Origin: Fragilaria crotonensis
Taxonomy: Eukaryota; Bacillariophyta; Fragilariophyceae; Fragilariales; Fragilariaceae
Reading direction: 5' to 3'
NCBI GenBank assembly: GCA_022925895.1
Contig: JAKSYS010000793.1
Span: 1-24,954, forward strand
Length of the DNA stretch: 24,954 nt
Translations under genes and position numbers: made by a program
Notes under the pieces: model-generated
Told to the model about the DNA's origin: nothing
Databases searched by the model: none
Seen by the model: the letters and a program-made list of their open reading frames with translations, nothing else
Part shown: in pieces, positions 1 through 7,900 of the stretch
Layout: every line of letters begins with the position of its first letter
Numbering within the stretch: position 1 is the first letter of the stretch

Positions 1-213
1 GGAATTTCCACTTCATTTCGTTTTGGACTACTTTTTACCGTTATTTCTCAAATTATATTTTTAAGCACTACCATCATACATGTGCCAAGTTACTGATTTG
101 TACTGGCACGCTCTCAGGGTGCTAGTCTTGCTGTTTCTGACACCTTCTCTGGGAGAAGTTGTTTCACAAAATCATCTCAACAAAAGATCGTTGACTTATT
201 TCCTTCTCATTCG

Positions 214-265
214 TAAGGAAAATAAGGAGATTTAAGCAGTTTCTGAATCTCCTTATATTTCCTTA
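214..265. repeat. Imperfect inverted repeat (hairpin), copy 1
   Basis: The left arm 214-232 and right arm 246-265 are complementary over about 19 bp with one bulged base; the loop is 233-245. The inner part holds a 16-mer, AAGGAGATTTAAGCAG, at 224-239 that recurs exactly in the hairpin at 403-418. Two related hairpins 170 bp apart suggest a small dispersed repeat or MITE-like element. No flanking target duplication is obvious. Confidence 0.7.
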
Positions 266-394
266 CATCGCAAAACGACAAAGCACTTATTTGTCATAGT
301 AAAATAAGAGGTGTCAAGAAGATTTATATGTACCGCCGTTCACAACAGAGTAGAACGGTATTTTCATGCTCCCATATTACAGTACGGTATTAAC

Positions 395-453
395 GAGGAA
401 AAAAGGAGATTTAAGCAGATTCTCAAATCTCCTTTATTTACTTATTATTCCTC
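395..453. repeat. Imperfect inverted repeat (hairpin), copy 2
   Basis: The inner arms AAAGGAGATTT (402-412) and AAATCTCCTTT (425-435) pair perfectly. The outer arms GAGGAA (395-400) and TTCCTC (448-453) also pair. The 16-mer at 403-418 is identical to 224-239 in the first hairpin. A third, partial core AAGGAGATTTA lies at 514-524. Confidence 0.65.
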
Positions 454-697
454 ATCCTTCCTTATGTCAACGTCTCAACAATAAGTTTTACGAAGTCCCG
501 GAGTCGGAACAAGAAGGAGATTTATGTCACCTTCTCCATATCAATTTTTCCTCCAGTGGCGGGCAGGCTCGCAAAGTTTCCATACTTTTGGCAAACTTGA
601 AAAAATGAACAAATCGTCAAAATAAGTGCCAGAGCTAGACCTCATAACCCAATAAACAACCTCACGTTAGGGATAAGGAGTTATTCCGGATGTCCCT

Positions 698-719
698 GTA
701 CTCGGAGTACTGGAGTACC
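698..719. promoter_or_regulatory. GTAC-rich motif upstream of proteasome beta-2
   Basis: It holds GTACTCGGAGTAC (698-710), whose reverse complement recurs exactly at 7684-7696. It also holds TACTCCAGTAC on the minus strand (719-709), shared with 4238-4248, 7608-7618 and 20626-20636. It lies about 235 bp before the ATG at 953. A regulatory role is inferred only from recurrence and position. Confidence 0.4.
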
Positions 720-952
720 AATTTAATCGAAGAAGTCGATTCAGAATCGCAAAGAAGCACAGCGACGGATGGATCCTCGCGGAGCTGTCGATAGGGAGCC
801 AACACAGTACTAGTAATACTTGTATTTCATAGCAGTCTCCCAAGGTAATCCGAGCACCAATATAAACTACGAATTGGGCAACACAAATCCGATTGTCGCA
901 CTCCATCTAGCATTGACTTGTCATCGCATTGATTGCATTCCATCATCACAAC

Positions 953-1783
953 ATGACTGCTACGTCTGGATTCTCGTTTGAGAATGTGCATCGCAACAAG
1001 ATGCTTGAAACAACATCAGCTGCTTCTGCTGGCACCAATTCCCATCTCCCTCAGGCAACAAAAACCGGAACGACCATTGTTGGGATGGTGTACAGGGATG
1101 GCGTTGTCTTAGGTGCGGACACTCGTGCTACTGGCGGGACTGAAGTTGCCGAGAAGAACTGCGAAAAGATCCATTATCTGGCACCCAACATGTACTGTTG
1201 CGGCGCCGGTACAGCTGCCGACACGGAAAAGACGACCGACATGATCGCCTCTCGTTTGGAACTTTTGCGTTTGGAGACACACAAGTCCTCCCGGGTTGTG
1301 ACAGCCTGCACCATGCTTAAGCGCATGTTGTACCGCTATCAGGGGCACATTAGTGCCGCCCTCGTGTTGGGCGGATGCGATATTTCCGGACCTCACGTGT
1401 ATCAAATTTACCCCCACGGGTCGACTGGGAAATTGCCCTATACGACCATGGGATCCGGATCTCTCGCGGCCATGGCCGTCTTCGAACAGGGGTGGCGCGA
1501 AAACATGACGGAGGATGAAGCGGTAGAATTGGTCAAGCGAGCCATCTTGGCAGGAGTCTTTAATGATTTGGGATCTGGTAGCAACTGCGATACTTGCGTT
1601 ATTCGAATGGATCAAACCGTCACCTACACGCGAGGCGCTGTGAAGCCCAATGACACGCAACCTCTGCGGGATGCCATTCGGCATTCGAGCAAGCTTACAA
1701 TTCAAAAGGGGACGACGCCCGTCTTGAATACTATGTATACGGAGTTTCCGACGTTGGCGGATGTTGAAATCACGGAGGCCTAA
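953..1783 (+). CDS. PSMB7: 20S proteasome subunit beta-2 (beta type-7), trypsin-like catalytic subunit
   Basis: This is one of the three proteolytically active subunits of the 20S core particle, cutting after basic residues; it acts in cytosol and nucleus. The 276-residue protein begins with a propeptide containing [10 protein letters not shown], typical of beta-2. Autocatalytic cleavage at Gly39|Thr40 would expose the catalytic Thr1 (TTIVG). The other catalytic residues fall in register: Asp17 is D56 in LGADTRAT and Lys33 is K72. Gly45 of the S1 pocket is G84 in [10 protein letters not shown]. Further signatures are [40 protein letters not shown] and [11 protein letters not shown]. The frame is open upstream to a TTG at 929, but the first ATG at 953 gives the usual family N-terminus. 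There is no intron. It is convergent with the transporter downstream. Confidence 0.97.
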   Translation: MTATSGFSFENVHRNKMLETTSAASAGTNSHLPQATKTGTTIVGMVYRDGVVLGADTRATGGTEVAEKNCEKIHYLAPNMYCCGAGTAADTEKTTDMIASRLELLRLETHKSSRVVTACTMLKRMLYRYQGHISAALVLGGCDISGPHVYQIYPHGSTGKLPYTTMGSGSLAAMAVFEQGWRENMTEDEAVELVKRAILAGVFNDLGSGSNCDTCVIRMDQTVTYTRGAVKPNDTQPLRDAIRHSSKLTIQKGTTPVLNTMYTEFPTLADVEITEA

Positions 1784-2042
1784 ATTGTAGACCACGAGGG
1801 GAGAGTGCTGACCGGTACTGTATCCTAGCTGGCTCAATTCTATAAAGAAGATATTATTGTTTTACGCTTGGTGCGACGTCTTGTCGTCTTGTTTGATTTC
1901 AGAAAGGCTTCTCATTCTCAGCGATTCTGTCGAAGAATCCTGATGGTTGTAGAGGAATCAAGGGAGCATAGATAAAACTTCCAGATTCACCTGACGACCC
2001 ACCCCAGTCGCATTCGGCGTGTGGCGTGTACGATGCCAACAT

Positions 2043-3966
2043 TTAGCGTTCTTCTGGACTCAACGCCATGGGCGGAATGAGTCGTGCTCCACTCGGAATG
2101 GCATTGTAGTGTGCGCTAGATGATATGATCAAGGGTCGACCCTCTTCAGAATCGCAGCTTTCCTCCTGTTGTCGCAGTGTCGAATGGTGGATTCCGTATA
2201 GCAGATATATAGTGAGGCCCACGAACAACCATGACATGCTCAATATCCACGACATATTGGGCAAGGCACCAGCCATGAACAAATTCGCGCCCATTCCCAA
2301 CAAGGGCACCAAGGGGACCAAGGGGCATTTGAAAGTTTCAGGTGGATCCGAGTGGGGAAGGAGTGATAGTATGATGCAGCAAGTTACAGACAGAATGCCA
2401 AAGAAGACAATCACGAATCTGGGCCACGAATCGCGGACCCCGACTGAAAGCAACACCGTGGCGAAGGCGAAGCAAATAACGAGCACTATGGGTTTTGAAC
2501 CATTGTCACGAACCGATTTGCTATGAAACAAGCGCGCCCAGCTGGTCCCAGAGAAGAGCGGTGCCACGGGTGGAGTGGACAAGGTGGTGCTTGAATTATG
2601 TCGCGACACTTCCGGCGTATGGAGTACGAACGCTCGTTCCGATAGCTGCATGTGTTCATGCCATGGCCGTAATCGAAGAATAATGACGGCCGCGTCCACA
2701 AAGCTAAAGACAAGGAGGGTACCGAGTGAAATGACTGTCGCCAAGACCTGGAGATCCACGAAGCACGCCAAGGTGGCGCACATAACTCCTGTAATGAGAA
2801 TTCCTGCGGTGGGGACGTGAGTTTCAGGGTCGACTTCGCCGAAGATTGAAAACAGTAAACCGTCTTTCGCCATACTGTAGAAGATGCGAGGCTGACCCAT
2901 CAGGCCCACAAAGGTGGCAGAGGTCAAAGCGAAAATTGCACCTGCGCCAACAATGCGACTTGAGAGGAGCTGCAGTGGGTGAATTGCCGCACAGGTATTG
3001 TGCAAGCAGACTGCAGCAGCATCGAGGGCTAATTGTTGTTCATGACTGCAGCATCCATTTGCCAGAAGTGCGTTCGTTATGGGGACTTCACCACCCAACA
3101 ATGCTATTGGTGCCATTCCGACCACCACGAGCGAAATCGAAACGTAAATTGCACCCGAAACAAGGAGCGACCCAACGATTCCAATCGGCATGTTCCGTCC
3201 CGGATCGATTACCTCTTCACTCATACATGCCACCATATCGAAGCCGATGAATGCAAAGAATACAAGCCCCGCCCCAGCTGCAACCCCTGAAACACCCGTC
3301 GGGAAAAAGGGCGTCAGATTGTCAATCGATACCACTGGAATTCCCGAAAGCAGCACAATGAGAAGAACACCAATGTTGAAGCATGTCATTGCGTTGTTGA
3401 AATTGGATGATTCCTTGGCACCGCTTTTCAAAATCCAAGTCAGAAAGAGCAACAATCACCACACTCAATGGCGAACAAGAGTATGTCCCGGCAACCGGAA
3501 ACTTGGTGAGGTATCCAAGGCTCGCCTCTAAACTGGACCACGCGAATCGTTGTGCCATGGACGTTAACCACACTGCCATGTATTCGGCCCAGCTCCGAGC
3601 AACCACCGAAGCCGCAAATCCATATCCTAATGTAAGGTTCCAACCCACCAGCCAACCCCACACTTCGCCAAACGTCGTGTACGCATAGACGTAGGCGGAT
3701 CCCGTGACTGGGATCCGGGCAGCAAACTCGGCGTAAGCGAGAGAGGTAAAGACACATGCCAAGCCGCAACATGCGAATGAAATTGTTATTCCCGGGCCGG
3801 CCATTTTCGCACCAATGCCAACCAAGCAGTAGATTCCCGCCCCAACAGATGATCCAACACCGTAAAGAACAAGGTCGACGGCGTTCAAGGTTCGCTTGAG
3901 TTGCGACTCGGACGGCGGCTCGAGGGGCTTGCGCCGTAGCATTTGTTGCCAGATGGATGACGGCAT
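2043..3966 (-). CDS. Cationic amino acid transporter (CAT/SLC7A, APC superfamily), frame-broken
   Basis: A multi-pass transporter of basic amino acids at plasma or vacuolar membrane, by family. The start at 3966 is firm: QQMLRRK near the N-terminus, then GVGSSVGAGIYCLVG (TM1), EFAARIPVTGSAYVY and GWNLTLGYG match animal and plant CATs. Further on are GAKESSNFNN, FFAFIGFDMVACMSEEV with DPGRNMPIGI, and PRIFYSMAKDGLLF. The reading frame breaks around 3440-3470 (TM5). The first part ends its homology near residue 168, and the second resumes at 3455 or slightly upstream in the next frame. Skipping one base joins them into about 640 residues, the normal family size. No GT-AG intron of reasonable length fits. 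This is an indel error or a recent frameshift; family identity is certain, intactness is not. Confidence 0.9.
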
Positions 3967-4472
3967 GAGGTGAGTGGTACTGTACCTGATTACTTGAAGG
4001 AGTGGAGATGGCTCCGCTGAGCCGCAAAATATGGTTAGAAAGGTGACGAAAGAGAACTTGTCACTTAAATTTGTGAAGGAGCGTTTGATGACTGCTTCTG
4101 ATGGTGCTGTAGATTTAGGTACAGTATCAATACTGGCGCAAGATATTGGCTGACGGATTGACGATCTTCATGAAATTGAAAATTCAGTCTGGACGGTGGA
4201 CTGTGTTTTGGTCGAGTACTACCAGTACTACTACGATGTACTGGAGTACTATGTACTGTCGGCTTGTTTGCGCCAAGTCCCGCAGTCTCTGATGGATCGA
4301 CAGAGTCTATCTTGTATCTTCGGATGTCGCCCGCCTGCACCCAGAAATGAACAACGGAACACACAGAACAGGCGCACAACAAAGTTCTGTTTTGGTAGGA
4401 TTAGTCGTTTCGCCAACGTTAAGGTCCAATAGGATCATCTTTCGTCCATCTCTCCACTCTCCACACACAAGC
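3967..4472. other. Divergent intergenic region (transporter / 4473 gene)
   Basis: About 500 bp separate two divergent starts, so both promoters should lie here. The only marked structure is a GTAC-rich cluster at 4211-4259. I see no convincing gene. Confidence 0.6.
4211..4259. promoter_or_regulatory. GTAC-rich cluster in a divergent promoter
   Basis: It holds five AGTAC/GTACT units in 49 bp. TACTCCAGTACA reads on the minus strand at 4248-4237, the same core as at 7608 and 20626. It is about 225 bp before the 4473 start and 245 bp before the transporter start. Function is inferred. Confidence 0.4.
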
Positions 4473-5608
4473 ATGCTGGCTTCCATCTTCGTGACTTCCC
4501 CATTCATCTTGTTATGCCTAAACCTAATGAAGGTTTCGGAAGCCTTTGTTTTAAATTCTGCTGCCTCGCGGGTCACGGTGGGACATTCATCCTCGACTCC
4601 AGTAACGACAAGGACGAAGTAAATGATACACCAGAATGGACCATGTCTCAGGAATGGGCTCTTCTTGATTTGGTGCCCAAGTTTACAGTCGGTGAAGATG
4701 TTCACGCGAGAACATTTTGGGCACAGCTCGCGGCCTCCACACCTATTCTGAGTCACTTCACCGATTCTGACCTTCAGCAACGATACGACGCAATCCGCTC
4801 GAACAGAGATGGTCCTGGCACAGTAATCCACTCAAATTCAACAGCTATTGATGCAGGCACTTCAGCACCATTGTCCTTTCTTCGACCACCGCAAGTCCTT
4901 CAGGATTGGAAAGTTATTTCCACGGAGGGTCAACCAATGAGGATGAGCGGCATTTTGAGTGATGGGCGTACCATTTGGTTTCCGATTCAAACAGTGGGAA
5001 AATTCGAGTCTGATCCTGCAGCACTCGACTTGGAACCAAGTTCGATGACTGCTGCGACTGCTGGCGGATTTGTGGAGTCTGTGGGAGGTCGCATCTATGA
5101 ATTGGGCCAACCGGCGACGACCATATTCATGAGCGAGAAAGAAACCGGTCAGCACAAAACAAGTGTTGTGCTATCACCGCAGCGAGAAGATGATGAAAAA
5201 TCCTTCAAGATGTCAGACGCATTTCGACGATTTCCGTGGGTGTCGGCTACTACGGCAACAATGTCGGCTCTTGTTGCCTCGTCGATTCTATCCGCAGCGA
5301 TCGGATACGGCTCAGGTCTCGGTATAGCGTCGATAGAATCCAGAGAATTATCACTTCAATCAGCTTCTTCTTTACCCCCCTCAACTGTTATGATGCGGCA
5401 CCACAACAGGGCCTCTGGATCTGTTGTTGTCTTTCAATCGAGTGTGACAGGAATGCTGCCCATAAGCGAACAACGCGAACGAGCTGAAGTACGAGTGCAA
5501 CAGGAACAGCGACTCATGGAGAGGCTTTTGGAACGACTAGAGCAAGATCAAGTCGTTTTGCAGCTGCTTAAAATGGAAGAGGGTTTTGCTGGATCTCTAG
5601 CACCGTGA
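4473..5608 (+). CDS. Unknown protein, probably plastid-targeted, frame-broken near the N-terminus
   Basis: I do not recognise the family. The ATG at 4473 opens a hydrophobic signal peptide that ends in KVSEA|FVLNS. A Phe right after the signal-peptide cleavage site is the diatom plastid-import pattern. This frame stops at 4622, while the main body is open in another frame (4514-5608). The first residues of that second frame look like an out-of-frame shadow, so the switch probably lies between 4540 and 4622. One missing base there would give about 378 residues. The body has an acidic, Trp-containing segment (TPEWTMSQEWALLD), a beta-rich middle with GGRIYELGQP, one likely membrane helix (about 5240-5330, Ala/Ser/Gly-rich), and a charged C-terminal coiled-coil-like helix from EQRERAEVRVQQEQ. 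An 80-nt intron at 4533-4612 would also fit the frame, but it has a poor donor and deletes the targeting motif. Confidence 0.6.
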
Positions 5609-5993
5609 TTTTTTATAGATACTCATCCATGACAGACCTACAAATTGCCACGGAATGTTCGCCTGCAATTTATATGCAATGGCAGCAATGTCTCTGTATT
5701 AGTGGTCCGGATTACACTTCTGCACTATAGGCTGCTAACGTACATATGTACAAGTAACGAATCACAGTGGTGGTTCCGGTATTGGAAGTGGCATATTAGC
5801 CTACCGGTAGCTAGAGTCTGGCTAAGGTCAACGAAAAACATGCTCACCAACGATAAACCTGTACTACCAGTAATGTGGCTCTCCTGTGGAATATAGGCTG
5901 TATGGGAGATAGGTCAACAAAACGGCGTAGATATAGTTAAGGACAAATTCACAAAAGAGAAACACTCTTTCAGATCCCACAGCGAAAAAAGTC
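5609..5993. other. Intergenic stretch before the tRNA locus
   Basis: I see no gene. An 83-codon open frame at 5645-5896 (+) shows no domain and is probably chance. The end of the stretch, 5985-5997, holds the T-runs (minus strand) that terminate the tRNA transcript. Confidence 0.5.
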
Positions 5994-5997
5994 AAAA
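5985..5997 (-). terminator. RNA polymerase III terminator of the permuted tRNA
   Basis: On the minus strand TTTT (5997-5994) directly follows the trailer arm GTTCCTC (6004-5998). TTTTTT (5990-5985) follows as a backup. T-runs of four or more end Pol III transcripts. Confidence 0.6.
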
Positions 5998-6104
5998 GAG
6001 GAACACCGTAGTCAGGCGCCTTGCCGTTGGGCCAACAGGTCGAGATGCAGCGCTTAAACCTGCCCGGGATTCGAACCCGGAATCTCCTGATGGCTGAGTT
6101 CCTC
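5994..6104 (-). tRNA. Circularly permuted tRNA-Arg(ACG) gene
   Basis: On the minus strand the 3' half precedes the 5' half. The 3' half is 6091-6056: A38, anticodon-stem 3' strand TCAGG, variable loop AGATT, T arm CCGGG/TTCGAAT/CCCGG, acceptor GCAGGTT, base 73. A 14-nt spacer (6055-6042) follows. The 5' half is 6041-6006: acceptor GACCTGT, T8, G9, D arm with A14, G18 and G19, stem CCTGA, loop CTACGG to position 37. Joined, the halves give exactly 72 nt. All stems pair: acceptor 7 bp with G-U at 1:72 and 7:66, anticodon 5 bp, T 5 bp, D 3 bp. The loop is C-T-A-C-G-G-A, anticodon ACG, which reads CGN Arg codons as inosine. The flanks GAGGAAC (6104-6098) and GTTCCTC (6004-5998) are complementary and would close an intron-like structure at the 37/38 junction. 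Odd points: U73 and the G1:U72 wobble. Confidence 0.82.
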
Positions 6105-6225
6105 ATTGCCCATTTAGGGAAAATTAAGGTATTTAACGTCTCTCCTAAGAGGCACCGATACACTTATTGATTTCAGCTCCCGTTTGCTGGGCTGCACTCG
6201 AAATTCGCTTGAGGCTGTATGTCAT

Positions 6226-6282
6226 ATGTACTCAGGTACATTGTACTGATGTCATACGAGCAGATACGAGTACCAGTCGTAC
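6226..6282. promoter_or_regulatory. GTAC-rich cluster upstream of the 6410 gene
   Basis: It contains GTACTCAGGTAC, GTACTGATG and CGAGTACCAGTCGTAC-like units, 130-185 bp before the ATG at 6410. It resembles the clusters at 698, 4211, 7584 and 20615. Function is inferred. Confidence 0.35.
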
Positions 6283-6409
6283 ACGAAAAAAAATAACAAT
6301 TTGTCGACACCGTGCCCTGACCCTGTAATGATATCGTCACCAGCCTTTGTCTCTGTCACATCGCATCTACATTTGACGTTTGGCTCATGCGCATCCATCT
6401 GACGACATT

Positions 6410-7471
6410 ATGGCGAAGGGAAAAGGTCGGCAAAGCGGCGGCTTTGCAAGTAAGGCTCAGCGTGCTCAATTTCACGCTGAATGGAAAGAGCGCCTTGCCG
6501 AAGATGCCGCTGATCGCTGGCGGGGAAAGTCAAAATCAGTAACTAGCGTGAGGGAGCGTCCGAAGCTTCGACTTCAGTCCCTTCAAATTATTCTCCAGGA
6601 ACGCCAGTATGACGACCAAGTGGAGCACAAATCCATCCGACAGAAGCATTCGTCAGTGGCGAAGCGCTGGCACGTTAGTCAACCTGGTGAACTGCTGTAC
6701 GACCGTGACAATGATTACGGCAAGGAATATCGCAGGACTTGCCAAAGCCTTCAGTCACTCTGCTTGCAAGCGTTAGCCCCATCATTGCCAAACTACCTAG
6801 ACCAAATGGGTGAAACGATGCTACATCACTACTTGTCACTACTTCCTGGGCCAGCTCTGGCGGCACTCTCTGTCTACATATCCGCTTCAATTGGTATGTC
6901 TAATTCACTGGTGCGTCTCCTCAATCAGACCCAAGTCACGCGATTATCAATCGTTGCTTCGAAGAACGATGATGAGACGGATAGCCACTGGAAGGCACTT
7001 ACGAAGCAAGGGTTGGAGGCCCTTATTCCAACATGGGGACACGTTTCAGATACAGTGGTGCGTGAATCATGGGAAGATATCAGCGCAGACGAAGAGGAAC
7101 TATGGCAGTGGCGGGGTTGTCGACGCCTAGAGCGCCTCGAATTGGGTAATCTTCCACATTTCTCACTTGAAAGCTTGGAAAAGTTGCTCGAGTCGTGCTC
7201 TGCTTTGACACACTTGGGACTTAGTGGAACATGCGCCTATGAGTCGGGACCCGATGTCCTCTGGCGGCTCCCAGACTGGCTCCCACAGCTGCAGTACTTG
7301 GATGTGTCAGGCAATCCCTGGGTCACCGAGATCCTCCTTCGAAAACTGTTCGAAGAGTACAGTCTGCGATACCCTCAAATTCTCCGGATCAAAGGAGTCG
7401 GGTGTTTGGCTCCCTCCAGTCGAGTTAGTTTGGAGCTTGACTTCGGGGATCAGTTCATTTCTACTGTGTAG
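6410..7471 (+). CDS. Leucine-rich-repeat-like protein of unknown function
   Basis: A 353-residue intronless protein. The frame is open to a TTG at 6380, but the first ATG is at 6410. The N-terminus is basic and polar (MAKGKGRQSGGFASKAQRAQ), with no signal peptide or transmembrane helix. Residues about 60-160 are helical and charged. The C-terminal third (about 239-330) has degenerate LRRs of the RNI/F-box-associated kind: RLERLELGNLPHFSLESLEK, LTHLGLSGTCAYESG and LQYLDVSGNPWVTEILLRK. The likely role is a soluble protein-interaction scaffold; nothing identifies a partner. The gene is convincing, the function open. Confidence 0.8.
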   Translation: MAKGKGRQSGGFASKAQRAQFHAEWKERLAEDAADRWRGKSKSVTSVRERPKLRLQSLQIILQERQYDDQVEHKSIRQKHSSVAKRWHVSQPGELLYDRDNDYGKEYRRTCQSLQSLCLQALAPSLPNYLDQMGETMLHHYLSLLPGPALAALSVYISASIGMSNSLVRLLNQTQVTRLSIVASKNDDETDSHWKALTKQGLEALIPTWGHVSDTVVRESWEDISADEEELWQWRGCRRLERLELGNLPHFSLESLEKLLESCSALTHLGLSGTCAYESGPDVLWRLPDWLPQLQYLDVSGNPWVTEILLRKLFEEYSLRYPQILRIKGVGCLAPSSRVSLELDFGDQFISTV

Positions 7472-7900
7472 TCGGTAATGGATCCGAAAGTATTCAACCA
7501 TGGCCATGCTTAGTCACATTGTTCGCGTACAACGGTGCCATGGTATGATGTATTGGAAGGCAACTCAAGTGATGGTTCGGTGCACTCGGAGTAATCTACA
7601 GTAGTAGTACTCCAGTACAGTAGCTGCTGGTGTTGCCAACGGTAGGAGCGCTAAGAACAAATGGGGTAGTGAGTACTGTATATGTACTCCGAGTACATAA
7701 TACTGAGTACTGAGTATCAAGTACTGACCTCCGAATACACTGTATACCGCCTCGTGTTGCACATCATTGGCGGGATGGATTGACGAGGAGGAGGATAGCA
7801 TGTCGGTTTTCCCTGTACCTGGTACTCGTACACAACTACTATCCCATGTGACACACTGACGGTTGCCTCCATTCATCATTTTGTACTGTCCTTACACCCC
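7472..7900. other. GTAC-rich intergenic region before PUS1
   Basis: No gene is visible. The stretch is dominated by GTAC-type motifs at 7584-7620, 7670-7731 and 7815-7830, and presumably holds the PUS1 promoter. Confidence 0.6.
7584..7731. promoter_or_regulatory. Densest GTAC-motif cluster
   Basis: It holds TACTCCAGTACAG (7608-7620), identical to 20626-20638, and GTACTCCGAGTAC (7684-7696), the reverse complement of 698-710. Several AGTACTGAGTA units follow. It is about 170-315 bp before the PUS1 ATG at 7901. A role as promoter element or as a dispersed repeat is inferred. Confidence 0.4.

Larger units (their letters stand above)
1..952. other. AT-rich gene-free region upstream of the proteasome gene
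   Basis: I see no convincing gene here. Short open frames at 366-608 (+) and 667-906 (-) show no recognisable domain and sit among repeats, so I regard them as chance. The stretch holds two related hairpin repeats (214-265 and 395-453), a partial third copy of their core at 514-524, and a GTAC-rich element at 698-719. It should contain the promoter of the proteasome beta-2 gene that starts at 953. Confidence 0.6.

Noticed and set aside
366-608. 80-codon plus-strand open frame near the window start
   Set aside because: It runs through a hairpin repeat, has no domain and no protein-like composition.
1109-1837. Long minus-strand open frame opposite the proteasome gene
   Set aside because: It is an antisense shadow of a highly conserved gene and shows no domain.
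3400-3540. Intron to repair the transporter frame
   Set aside because: The only GT...AG pairs that fit are about 30-36 nt and would remove TM5; a one-base indel is simpler.
5998-6098. A strict symmetric bulge-helix-bulge cut that would give loop CTAGCCA, anticodon AGC (Ala)
   Set aside because: It puts C at position 37, where a purine is expected. It needs a C-A pair in the central helix, and the body lacks the G3:U70 pair of Ala tRNAs. The 37/38 cut gives a normal Arg(ACG) loop.
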